Shown in pieces: positions 21,235 through 28,730 of a DNA stretch of 64,000 nt. The DNA comes from a virus. Position 1 is the stretch's first letter. Each line of letters opens with the position of its first letter. Location: positions 1 through 64,000 of IMG/VR virus record IMGVR_UViG_3300005098_000013. One strand, written 5' to 3'. The position numbers were made by a program, and so were the translations under genes. The notes beneath the pieces were generated by a model, which saw only the letters and a list, made by a program, of their open reading frames with translations, was not told the origin of the DNA and did not search any database.

Positions 21235-22026
21235 TTATAGTTTTCCTTCGAACATACTATAAGCATCAAATGGGTGTATGCTTTCTTGCGAATCACATTC
21301 CACCTTGCACCAATGAACGTCTAACTCCTTTAATTGTTCAACAGCATCTCTCACTACATCTTCTACAAACTTGGTGTTTTCATGCATATACTCCACCGCC
21401 CTCTTTTCGTCTGGCCTTTTCAATATGTTATAGACAGGCGAAGAGAATGACTTATGCGCAATTTCCACCAACTCTTCTGCGCTAACTTCTACCAACTCAG
21501 TTAGAACCTCTACTTCAATCCTTAATGTGCAGCGTTGATTATGAGCAACTCCATTTTTGCACATTTCCCTGGCACAAGGGCAGCAGGTTGCTCCAATCAC
21601 TTCTACACCTAAAGTTGGCTTCTCTCCTGACTTTGCATAACCTAGAAGCTTGTATACCTCACCTTTTGCCTCTCTTTCTGCCCACAATTCCACTTCAGCA
21701 AACTCACAATACTCACTTCTTCTCTTAATATCATCAGCAATGCTCCTTGCTAACCATTCAATGCCTCTCGTTTCCTTTGGAAACACCAAATTCTCTTCCA
21801 TTGCCTGTACCAAACGAGATAAGTGAGCGCCTCTTTGATCTTTCGGCAAACTCAGATACAAATTTGCATTGATTATCACTTCCCTGTCTGATTCTGGCCG
21901 ATGTATGATTATCGGCATCCTTACCCCTTTCAAACCCACTCTATTCAATGCTACACTCTCTACTACTTCATTCTGGACATCTCGTTTTCCTACCATACTG
22001 CTTTGGTCTTCACCTCTCTTATACAT
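21235..22026 (-). CDS. GTP cyclohydrolase, MptA/FolE2 family
   Basis: A 263-aa product. DVQN, then VALNRVGLKGVRMPI, KDQRGAHLSRLVQAMEE, the CPCAREMCKNGVAHNQRC metal/substrate region and SSPVYNILKRPDEKRAVEYMHEN match the COG1469 family (archaeal MptA, bacterial FolE2). These enzymes open GTP as the first step to pterins and to preQ0. The start at 22026 is chosen for its GGAAGGAGGAG site; a start at 22062 would add 12 residues. Whether it makes the open or the cyclic-phosphate product cannot be told from sequence. Confidence 0.88.
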   Translation of the reverse strand: MYKRGEDQSSMVGKRDVQNEVVESVALNRVGLKGVRMPIIIHRPESDREVIINANLYLSLPKDQRGAHLSRLVQAMEENLVFPKETRGIEWLARSIADDIKRRSEYCEFAEVELWAEREAKGEVYKLLGYAKSGEKPTLGVEVIGATCCPCAREMCKNGVAHNQRCTLRIEVEVLTELVEVSAEELVEIAHKSFSSPVYNILKRPDEKRAVEYMHENTKFVEDVVRDAVEQLKELDVHWCKVECDSQESIHPFDAYSMFEGKL

Positions 22027-22075
22027 TCTTATTTCTCCTCCTTCCATCTGCTTCTTTTTCATGCCAAACTTTTCC

Positions 22076-23623
22076 TTATCCTATTAAACAAACCTTACCT
22101 TCTTCCCTCTTGATTCTCTTCTGCTTCACTAGCCTCCCTATAAGCTCCTCAGACTTTCCATATTGCAAACCAAAGTCAAGCAGCTCATCTTTCAATTCAA
22201 TCTCTCCCATTTCACCTGCTTCCAAAATTCTGACCACCTGCTGCTCTTCTGCACCTCTCGAAATCTGAGTTCTCCATTCCTTTGCAACATTCATAAGCTT
22301 CTGGAGTTCAGGTGTAATGTCTACCTTCAAAACCGAACCAAAATTAGTTGTTGCAATGGTATAGCCAATCCCAAGCCTCTCAAACAACGGCTCAATATAA
22401 TGCGGCACTTTCAGCGTATCAATGCTTTTCATAAACTCATCAGTAAACTTTACACTTCTTAGTTCATCGATTCTTTTCATGACATCTGTTACATCCCAGC
22501 CTATCTTCTTTAGCATTCCTATATCCCCTCTTACTCCTTTGCTGTTCCTCCTACACCACTTTAACTTTTCCTTTTCTGCAACTGACGGAATAAAGTTCAC
22601 AAAGAAAAACCTACGTCCTAATCCAGAGGACAAGTCAAACCTTGTTGGTTGGCTTGCTGCAAACAATGTGATATCAGTGTCGTAGCGTATCTCTCCCGCA
22701 GCTAGCCTCTTTACCAAATGCCCCGAATCCAAAGCTGTAAGCAATGCATTGTCCAGATTGGAGGAATGTTCTTGCTTCATTGCCGTTGTCAACGCCGAAA
22801 ACTCCTCTATCCCCACGATGTAATCTGCATAATCATGCGCGGCTCCGTACGTAATTATTGGCTCGCCGCTATCATCTGTAGCCCTAATTGTCCCGGTAAA
22901 GCCTGCCTCAGTTAAGTTGCCGCTATAGGTTGTCTTTAACTCCGTGCCTCCTAGCGCGCTTGTTGGCCCACTTAGCAACACTTTCAAGATGAATGATTTG
23001 GAATTATGCACTACCAGATTGTTTGCAATGTAGTGTTCCTGAGAAGTTGTGAAGTCAACAGCAGGTCCTTGGCGATACATCTTTGTTCTTTTCGTAACAT
23101 GTGCTGTTGTATAGCCGAGATACATTGGTTTTTTCTTCCATGTCTGAGATTCATGAACCTTCAGTTCATTAGGTGTAAAGGCAGTCACTATCTGGTCCTT
23201 TAGCGTAAGATCTTTAGCATGTTTCCATCCATTTTTGGTTAAAACCCGATGTTGTCCCGAACATTTTAGGCCATGCGGCAGTTCATAATAGTCTACATTA
23301 CTGCGCGTCTTATTCAGAACTATATTTGGCTTGCCATTGATTGATGCTAACCTGTCTCCTACTCGAACGTCTACTGCAGCTTTGTGAATTCCACTTTCCA
23401 TAAGAACAGTTGTAGTTGGAGCAACGCAAAAACCTGGTGGCGCAATGAAGAACATATGTATTCTTAAGTCTGGCACAGCTCCTGCTTCCATGTAAAACTG
23501 ATTCTTCTTGTTTGCCAAATTTGCCAAGTGACAACACACAGCAGTAACATAGTACGGAACGAACGTTTTGACAAAACAAATTTTCCGTGACTCGAGAAAC
23601 TCAAGTACGCTCTGCATTAACAT
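22076..23623 (-). CDS. AAA+ ATPase with mini-intein in its P-loop, possible replicative helicase
   Basis: A 515-aa precursor; after intein removal 373 aa. The host protein's Walker A is split: IAPPGF before and SKSFIL after the intein join as PPGFSKS. Walker B-like GIEEFSAL, sensor 1 (ITLFAASQP) and the arginine-finger region (SSGLGRRFFFVNF) follow, and the C-terminus (EELIGRLVKQKRIKREEGKV) looks like a winged helix. The layout resembles MCM-type or other AAA+ replication ATPases, but the exact family is not certain. The neighbouring ERCC4 nuclease on the same strand supports a role in DNA metabolism. Confidence 0.75.
   Translation of the reverse strand: MLMQSVLEFLESRKICFVKTFVPYYVTAVCCHLANLANKKNQFYMEAGAVPDLRIHMFFIAPPGFCVAPTTTVLMESGIHKAAVDVRVGDRLASINGKPNIVLNKTRSNVDYYELPHGLKCSGQHRVLTKNGWKHAKDLTLKDQIVTAFTPNELKVHESQTWKKKPMYLGYTTAHVTKRTKMYRQGPAVDFTTSQEHYIANNLVVHNSKSFILKVLLSGPTSALGGTELKTTYSGNLTEAGFTGTIRATDDSGEPIITYGAAHDYADYIVGIEEFSALTTAMKQEHSSNLDNALLTALDSGHLVKRLAAGEIRYDTDITLFAASQPTRFDLSSGLGRRFFFVNFIPSVAEKEKLKWCRRNSKGVRGDIGMLKKIGWDVTDVMKRIDELRSVKFTDEFMKSIDTLKVPHYIEPLFERLGIGYTIATTNFGSVLKVDITPELQKLMNVAKEWRTQISRGAEEQQVVRILEAGEMGEIELKDELLDFGLQYGKSEELIGRLVKQKRIKREEGKVCLIG
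23003..23428 (-). mobile_element. Mini-intein (142 aa) in the AAA+ P-loop
   Basis: Residues 66-207 of the ATPase. It starts with Cys (CVAPTTTVL, block A), has a block B-like GLKCSGQHRVLT, and ends with the block F/G sequence FTTSQEHYIANNLVVHN, followed by Ser as the +1 extein residue. There is no LAGLIDADG or other endonuclease domain, so it can splice but not home by itself. The insertion site is the ATP-binding loop. Confidence 0.9.
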
Positions 23624-23650
23624 ATTCCACCTTCTTGTTTACATAGGTGT

Positions 23651-24292
23651 CTAAGCTCTTCTAAAAAACTCATATACCTTCTTTGCAGCTTGCCTTGTTG
23701 CAACCTTCTTCAGATCTGTCTCATTGAGATTCGCTATGGTCAAAAGTGTCTCATACTTGCCCACTATTCTTGAGGCATTCTTCTCGCCTACTCCAATATC
23801 CATAAGCACTCGCATTGCATCGTAACCTTCTCGTTTCTTGCGCATCGGCAATCTCCATTTACCTTCATCCACTTTTCTAAGGAAGGTATATGCGAACTTG
23901 AGAAACCTTTCGTTTGTTGAAACCCAAAACATAAAGTCAAGTGTCCTGACACATTCGGAAGCTAAACTTCCATAGAAAAGATTCTCGTCCTCTTTCTTCA
24001 CAATGCCTACAATCCCCATAGCCTTTACCTTACACGGGAAAGCATGCATTGCGTTTAACTGCGAAGTAAACCTATGATAATCATCTTTAGTTTTTCGCTT
24101 TTGTTTCGATAATACTGCATTCAATAAATCTGCTACTGTCTTCCTTTCAATTACACATATCCATTCTGCACCGTTGCGGAGGCCATAGTCGCCTACTTTC
24201 ATTGCTTCTACAGTATGCGGAATTTTGAATTTCTTAGCTAAAGTCAACATTCCTTGTTCCCTGGAATCTATAATAATTGTGGTTTTGGACAT
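23651..24292 (-). CDS. ERCC4/XPF-type structure-specific nuclease
   Basis: A 213-aa product. The ERCC4 nuclease motif is clear: D9-S-R-E-Q, GDY at 34-36, and VIERKTVADLL with the E49-R50-K51-x-x-x-D55 catalytic set. The last third (MDIGVGEKNASRIVGKYETL, then LNETDLKKV) is a helix-hairpin-helix tandem. This is the nuclease plus HhH half of archaeal XPF/Hef without the helicase. It should cut branched DNA during viral replication or recombination. Confidence 0.9.
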   Translation of the reverse strand: MSKTTIIIDSREQGMLTLAKKFKIPHTVEAMKVGDYGLRNGAEWICVIERKTVADLLNAVLSKQKRKTKDDYHRFTSQLNAMHAFPCKVKAMGIVGIVKKEDENLFYGSLASECVRTLDFMFWVSTNERFLKFAYTFLRKVDEGKWRLPMRKKREGYDAMRVLMDIGVGEKNASRIVGKYETLLTIANLNETDLKKVATRQAAKKVYEFFRRA

Positions 24293-24301
24293 AATGGTCT
24301 C

Positions 24302-24336
24302 ATGCTTTGGTTACCGTATGAAAGCATTTTATAAAG
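24302..24336. promoter_or_regulatory. Divergent promoter with operator-like inverted repeat
   Basis: ATGCTTT (24302-24308) and AAAGCAT (24321-24327) are 7-bp inverted arms with a 12-bp spacer, in the 74-bp gap between the ERCC4 nuclease gene (minus) and the gene at 24367 (plus). TTTTATAAAG directly follows and could be the TATA box of the plus-strand unit about 30 bp before its ATG. Good operator geometry; the binder is unknown. Confidence 0.55.
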
Positions 24337-24366
24337 TATAGATTTTATAGATAATATAGAACGAAG

Positions 24367-24678
24367 ATGAAAGACAATAACAAATTCACAGGCATTTCAT
24401 GCAAACCTGAGACAAAGGAAAGGCTTGCATCTCTTAGATTAGGCATGGAAACCTGGGATGAATTGCTTGAATTTCTATATTTAAAAGCAACAAGCAATGT
24501 TCGAATAATAAGCGTAGAATTATACGATGATCAGATAGAATGGATAAGGAAGCATAATGTGAACTTATCGAAGTTTGTCCAGGATTCTTTAGATGACTGG
24601 ATGTATAAAGATGAAGAGGCAAGAACAAAGATAGATGAGAGAAGGTTACAAAGTATGAAAGCATTTAGTGAAGAGTGA
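24367..24678 (+). CDS. Hypothetical protein, possible ribbon-helix-helix
   Basis: A 103-aa product. RIISVELYDDQIEWIRKHN, then LSKFVQDSLDDWM, resembles a strand-helix-helix DNA-binding unit; the N-terminal half has a similar helical layout (KPETKERLASLRLGMETW). It faces the operator-like repeat at 24302, so it may be autoregulated. Start ATG close to the putative TATA box suggests a short or absent leader. Confidence 0.55.
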   Translation: MKDNNKFTGISCKPETKERLASLRLGMETWDELLEFLYLKATSNVRIISVELYDDQIEWIRKHNVNLSKFVQDSLDDWMYKDEEARTKIDERRLQSMKAFSEE

Positions 24679-24685
24679 ATTTAAA

Positions 24686-24775
24686 ATGGAAAGAGATGAG
24701 GCAGATCAGCAATCGGCTGAGAGGGTCAAACCTAATCTGCCAGTCAGGAAAAATGAAGCAAAAATACCTGAATAA
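24686..24775 (+). CDS. Short frame or structured leader (29 aa)
   Basis: A 29-codon frame with no ribosome site. The same DNA can fold into a small three-way junction: GGCAGAT (24700-24706) with ATCTGCC (24735-24741) closing two inner hairpins (CAGC/GCTG and AGG/CCT). It is either a tiny gene or an RNA leader before the gene at 24800. Confidence 0.3.
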   Translation: MERDEADQQSAERVKPNLPVRKNEAKIPE

Positions 24776-24799
24776 AAAAATAGGAGGTATGGTAGAAAG

Positions 24800-25825
24800 A
24801 TGGCAGAGCAAAGTAAAATGAAAATAGAATCGCTAAGGCGTAGTGTAGAGAAGAAGTTAGGCGTTACAAGAGAAGCGTTCGATAAGGTAGTAGAGGCAAA
24901 GAGGGGTCTAGTGAAGAAAAACAGCCCAGATCTGTCTGAGGCTGATGTAGAGAAGAGAGTGTTCTTGCTAGTAAAAAGCGAGTACAAGAAGCAACTGATG
25001 TCGCCAGCAATAAATTTTGAAGGTGTAGTGTTGAGCTGGGGAAGAACATTTGATTCAGTAGCACAGATGAGAGCAGATGCGATGGAAGCAATGAAAAGAG
25101 ATGAGGAGCAGGCAATAGCAGAAGGGTATGTAGATGTAGATGGATACCCGTTGGATACAAGAGAAGTGTACAAGTCAGGACAACCAAACAGGCAATATGG
25201 AAAGAGATTGCCAAAGCACAACTACATACGCAACCTGATAGGTGTGTGCATATATGAAGAGGTACCAAGGCTGTTCAGACTTGTGTTGAGCGATGTAGTG
25301 CCTGTAGACAAGCCAGTTGATCCGGCTACATTGAAAACAAACTTAGAGGTGCCAATGTTTGTGCCTGTAGAGTTCAGGGCTAACGTGGCAAAAACGCAAA
25401 GAGACGATAGGTTTTTGCAGCTGAATCAATCGAAAAGTACTGACTTCAGGTTAAGTGATGCAGAAATAGACATTGCAAACGTAATGAACTCGGAATTGCT
25501 GGATCCCTTCAGAGTAACGCCAGAAGAAGTTGGCGACTACTACGATGCACATGCAACACAACCTGAAAGACTAGTGATAATGGAAGGATCTGTGATGATG
25601 ATAGGTGAAGAGGGCAGCGCTTCAGGTGATGTGTTAGTGATGGTCGATAGTGAAGAGAGCGGCTTTGATTTCATGGGAGTCAGGTGTTGGGTGCCAAGCA
25701 ATCTGTTGGAGAAGGCTGATATAGAAGAAGGAGATGTGGTAACTATAATTGGGCAGGCAAACCGTGGAACCTTTGGAGATGAATCCGTGGATATGGTCAA
25801 TGTGACCGGTATCTATACGAAATGA
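24800..25825 (+). CDS. Putative OB-fold single-strand DNA-binding protein
   Basis: A 341-aa product with a TAGGAGG site. The helical first 70 residues are followed by a beta-rich core (INFEGVVLSWGRTFDSVAQM, then NYIRNLIGVCIYEEV) and a C-terminal segment (LVIMEGSVMMIGEEG, EEGDVVTIIGQANRGTFG, DMVNVTGIYTK) with the strand pattern of an OB fold. Its position at the head of the replication region and abundant charged residues support an RPA/SSB-like role. This is inference, not a family match. Confidence 0.5.
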   Translation: MAEQSKMKIESLRRSVEKKLGVTREAFDKVVEAKRGLVKKNSPDLSEADVEKRVFLLVKSEYKKQLMSPAINFEGVVLSWGRTFDSVAQMRADAMEAMKRDEEQAIAEGYVDVDGYPLDTREVYKSGQPNRQYGKRLPKHNYIRNLIGVCIYEEVPRLFRLVLSDVVPVDKPVDPATLKTNLEVPMFVPVEFRANVAKTQRDDRFLQLNQSKSTDFRLSDAEIDIANVMNSELLDPFRVTPEEVGDYYDAHATQPERLVIMEGSVMMIGEEGSASGDVLVMVDSEESGFDFMGVRCWVPSNLLEKADIEEGDVVTIIGQANRGTFGDESVDMVNVTGIYTK

Positions 25826-26112
25826 GAGCTTATGACGAGTCTGATGTGAAGCTAGGACGACAAGCAGCAGACATTTTGGAGCAACTTGAGAAGCTTGAAC
25901 CGTTTAGTGAAGAAGTAAAAGCAAAATTGAACCGTTTTAGTGAAGAGCTGTTCGGCTTCATTCATGGTAAGAAGGAAGCAGATCAAATGGCTGAAAGAAG
26001 CATTTGCGAAAAGATCTTATGCCGAATATCGAGCGTTAGCACTGCATTGGAAGATATGTCTGTCGAACTGGATTCGATGCTGAACGAGTTGCCACAGAAA
26101 ATGAAGCAGTAA
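25822..26112 (+). CDS. Hypothetical helical protein (96 aa)
   Basis: ATGA overlap with the previous stop. All helical, with two similar segments (LEKLEPFSEEVKAKLNRFSEELFG). Possibly a partner of the upstream protein. Unknown. Confidence 0.6.
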   Translation: MRAYDESDVKLGRQAADILEQLEKLEPFSEEVKAKLNRFSEELFGFIHGKKEADQMAERSICEKILCRISSVSTALEDMSVELDSMLNELPQKMKQ

Positions 26113-26129
26113 GACAAAAGTGTTGGGGT

Positions 26130-26260
26130 GTGTTGGATGCATAAACCTAGGCAGATTGCCGCAATAGCAAGTAGGTGCATGAAAGCTTTTGGGCAAAAAG
26201 CTGTGATTAAGACTGCAGTGGTGCTGCCAGGATGCACAACCCAACACGTCTCATTTTTTT
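26130..26260 (+). ncRNA. Candidate structured small RNA before tRNA-like genes
   Basis: GTGTTGG (26130-26136) plus TGCA (26138-26141) can pair with TGCA and CCAACAC (26233-26247), closing a loop of about 90 nt that has its own hairpin (AGCTTTT/AAAAGCT near 26182-26202). A run of nine T follows at 26254. No credible protein frame covers it. It may be a small RNA of unknown type. Confidence 0.4.
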
Positions 26261-26262
26261 TT

Positions 26263-26345
26263 GGCGCGGTGGTTCATAGAGGAAGTAACAGCCGCCTAGT
26301 TCGATACTAGGATGGAAAAATTAGGTTCGAATCCTAACTGCGCCG
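26263..26345 (+). tRNA. tRNA-like gene, possible Ser (CGA)
   Basis: GGCGCGG pairs with CTGCGCC (acceptor, one G-U), TTAGG/CCTAA with loop TTCGAAT is a perfect T-arm, and CCTAG/CTAGG with loop TTCGATA is a perfect 5-bp anticodon arm reading CGA. The D-arm is odd: the loop is long (about 15 nt), and residue 37 is T. No CCA is encoded. It could be functional but is non-standard. Confidence 0.6.
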
Positions 26346-26376
26346 TTCTATGGATAAAGGTTGGAATAACAAAGGA

Positions 26377-26447
26377 GGGCGAAAAGCATACGGAGTTGCC
26401 TAGTTCCAACGTACGTGGAAATGCCGGTTCGACTCCGGCTTCGCCCA
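26377..26447 (+). tRNA. tRNA-like gene, unusual anticodon arm
   Basis: GGGCGAA pairs with TTCGCCC (7 bp), GCCGG/CCGGC with loop TTCGACT is a perfect T-arm, and GCA/TGC with loop TACGGAGT forms a D-arm. The best anticodon arm is TTCCA/TGGAA with loop ACGTACG, which would read GTA (Tyr) but has C instead of T at position 33 and shifted spacing. Either an atypical tRNA or a tRNA mimic. Confidence 0.55.
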
Positions 26448-26477
26448 GTTAAGGCAAGTTTAGGTAAGGTAAAGAGA

Positions 26478-26624
26478 ATGAAATCAATTAGATGCATGTT
26501 AGGATTGCATAAGTGGTATTTTCCTATAATAGATGACCGAAGAGTAAGAAGGTGCAGAAGATGTGGGTTGAAACAGCGTGTATCTTATAGTGGATCATAT
26601 AATGATATTTGGAGAAATGAATGA
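26478..26624 (+). CDS. Small Cys-containing protein (48 aa)
   Basis: The ATG at 26478 avoids the tRNA-like gene. MKSIRCMLGLHKWYFP, then VRRCRRCGLKQ, resembles small phage proteins with a CxxC knuckle (DUF1660-like layout). Function unknown; probably zinc binding. Confidence 0.6.
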   Translation: MKSIRCMLGLHKWYFPIIDDRRVRRCRRCGLKQRVSYSGSYNDIWRNE

Positions 26625-26640
26625 AAGGAGTTGAAATACT

Positions 26641-28527
26641 ATGGGTTGGGATAAGATAAGCGGAAAAAAGGACCAGAAGAGCCCAGAAGAGAAGGATAAG
26701 GAAATAGGAAGTTGGATTACTGCACAACAGAAGATTGAGGTGTCGCCGATTAACTTGGTGGTGTACGGTTTAGATGGTACTTGTAAGAGCAGCGCTTGTA
26801 TAGATATCAGAGAAGCCAACGAGATGGATAAGAAGGTGTTTGTAATTGACATAGACGGATCTGCAGCTCCTATTAAGGAAGCATATTGGAATAATGATGG
26901 GAATATAATGATAGTGGATCCAGTGGAGATAACGGTAGAAGGTGACATTGATTGGATTGCTTCATATAATAGAATTTTAGATACTTGCAAGTGGCTACGC
27001 AAGCATGAGGTTGAGTTGAATCTAAAAGGTGTGGTATTAGATGGCCTAGACACTCTGCTTAAAATATGTGTGGCAGGAGACACTACTATTTATCCGATGG
27101 GTTTGCCGCCAATGAAAATTTCGGAATATGTTGAAACTGGAATGACTGTTCCAATTATGACAAGAAGCGGATATGAAACACCTTTGCGAACTTTTAAGTT
27201 GAAATCCCAATTAATAAAAATAGGCTATGCTTCAGGAGATGAGATTTGTGTAACACCGGACCATCCGTTGCTTGGTACTAGGGAATATTGGAGCAAACTT
27301 GAATTTATACCAGCTTCTGAATTGCAAATCGGTATGAGGTTAGCGGAAATCATGTATGGCCCACAATTTCCATGCTATGGTTATTCTGCAGCAAAGGCAA
27401 AATTTATAGGTATGATGGTTGCGGAAGGGTCAATGACACGCCACTATTCGCCCAAAATTTCAAATAATAAAATTGAACCTGTAGAATTAGCGCTTAAAGA
27501 AGCTTTCCCAGAATGTTATCTTAAACGAGATAGCAAAAATCAATATTCAATTAACTATAGAAAAAACAAAGATGACAAACATAGAAAAAACCCGATGAGA
27601 ACAGAATTGGAACAATTGAAACTTTGGAATTCATATAGCCATACTAAATTTATCCCTGATGTTATAAAATACGGTCCAATTGAGACAATATCTGCTTTTT
27701 TTGACGGATATATTTTTGGTGACGGGTGGCAAACCAAAACAAAAACCGGAAAAAGAATAGGTATGTATACAGTTTCAAAGCAGCTTGCAGAAGACTTAAG
27801 GTTTATTTTATGGAGGCTTGGCAAAAGAACAACTTTATATGTAAACAGATATCACAATGAAGTGGGAAGCAATAAGATGTTTAGCGATTATCAAGCGAGA
27901 ATTGGATACGGTATTAGTGTTGATGAACCGGAAATTGCAAATGTCAAAGGTGACGTACGTCTTAAACCCATAAAAACAATTGAAAGGCTGTCTGGTCTAC
28001 ATGATGTATATGACCTTCAAATGCCATCTGGTAATTTCATAGCAAACAGAATTGTAAATCACAATTGCGAGTACAAAATGAAGGTAGAAGATCTCAAGGT
28101 TAACCCTGCAGCAAGAGTGACCGATTTGTGGTCGTGGCAATTTCGCAACTCTGCTTTCCTTTTGGTAGTGAAGCTCATTAAAGGTCTTAAGTGTGATAGG
28201 CTTTATACGACGCACTTAAAGGAATTGAAAGGATGGGTACAAGAGTCAAAAGGCAAAACTCTAGCCACTACTGGATATGTGCCAGAATATGAAAAATCAA
28301 CGCCAAACTTAATGTTCCAAAAATTAAGTGCAACAAGAAATGATAAGGGAAAAGTTGTGGAGTGGAAGGTAAAGGTTGAAAAGAGCAAGACTAACAGTGC
28401 GCTTGAAGGCAAAGAGTATGAAGTGCTTAGGGTGGATCATGCTAAGGATGAGGTTAGTTGGCATGGCATTAAGGAATTTTTGAGGGAATGCAGACATAAA
28501 GAGGCAGGAAGAAATGAGAGGGTGTAA
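26641..28527 (+). CDS. RecA-superfamily (Sak4-like) ATPase with LAGLIDADG intein
   Basis: A 628-aa precursor; 295 aa after splicing. Walker A is VYGLDGTCKSS (residues 42-51, G-L-D-G-T-C-K-S), and Walker B is VVLDGLDTL just before the intein. Small RecA-like ATPases of this kind in tailed phages (Sak4, AAA_24) help single-strand annealing and recombination. The C-terminal extein (TDLWSWQFRN, then RLYTTHLKELKGWV) fits. The DNA polymerase lies 2 kb downstream. Confidence 0.8.
   Translation: MGWDKISGKKDQKSPEEKDKEIGSWITAQQKIEVSPINLVVYGLDGTCKSSACIDIREANEMDKKVFVIDIDGSAAPIKEAYWNNDGNIMIVDPVEITVEGDIDWIASYNRILDTCKWLRKHEVELNLKGVVLDGLDTLLKICVAGDTTIYPMGLPPMKISEYVETGMTVPIMTRSGYETPLRTFKLKSQLIKIGYASGDEICVTPDHPLLGTREYWSKLEFIPASELQIGMRLAEIMYGPQFPCYGYSAAKAKFIGMMVAEGSMTRHYSPKISNNKIEPVELALKEAFPECYLKRDSKNQYSINYRKNKDDKHRKNPMRTELEQLKLWNSYSHTKFIPDVIKYGPIETISAFFDGYIFGDGWQTKTKTGKRIGMYTVSKQLAEDLRFILWRLGKRTTLYVNRYHNEVGSNKMFSDYQARIGYGISVDEPEIANVKGDVRLKPIKTIERLSGLHDVYDLQMPSGNFIANRIVNHNCEYKMKVEDLKVNPAARVTDLWSWQFRNSAFLLVVKLIKGLKCDRLYTTHLKELKGWVQESKGKTLATTGYVPEYEKSTPNLMFQKLSATRNDKGKVVEWKVKVEKSKTNSALEGKEYEVLRVDHAKDEVSWHGIKEFLRECRHKEAGRNERV
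27067..28065 (+). mobile_element. Intein (333 aa) with LAGLIDADG homing endonuclease
   Basis: Starts with Cys (CVAGDTTIYP) and ends NFIANRIVNHN, followed by Cys as the +1 extein residue. The two endonuclease helices are visible as FIGMMVAEGSM and FFDGYIFGDGW, each with the acidic residue needed for DNA cleavage; block B is EICVTPDHPLL. It sits directly after Walker B, a common intein site. Expected to splice itself out and to home into uninfected alleles. Confidence 0.92.
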
Positions 28528-28660
28528 GAGTGATAGAATAGAATTGAAGCTGTGTGCTGATTGCAAGTACAAATACAATTCGGAGGAATGTAAAAGGTCA
28601 AGAAAGATTTTGGGTTTGAAGGTTGTGAATGGTGTAGCAAATGAGAAGCAGGAAGATTAA
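28514..28660 (+). CDS. Small Cys-rich protein (48 aa)
   Basis: CADCKYKYNSEECKRSRK gives a CxxC...C zinc-type cluster. Overlaps the end of the ATPase gene in another frame, with AGGAAG upstream. Unknown. Confidence 0.5.
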   Translation: MRGCKSDRIELKLCADCKYKYNSEECKRSRKILGLKVVNGVANEKQED

Positions 28661-28730
28661 GAAATGGAAAAAGAAAGAGTGTGCAGGGTTCAAGATAAAC
28701 ATATGAAAGTGTAAAGGGGGAGCAGAGTAG

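Noticed and set aside
24711-24745. Resemblance to a TPP riboswitch (CTGAGA followed by AACCTAATCTG)
   Set aside because: The helices and the second conserved loop of TPP riboswitches are missing; the similarity is limited to short strings.
26128-26310. 60-codon plus-strand frame
   Set aside because: It runs into the tRNA-like gene at 26263, has a strange composition, and overlaps the structured stretch; no ribosome site fits.
27555-27824. Minus-strand frame inside the intein region
   Set aside because: Opposite to the LAGLIDADG domain, with no ribosome site.
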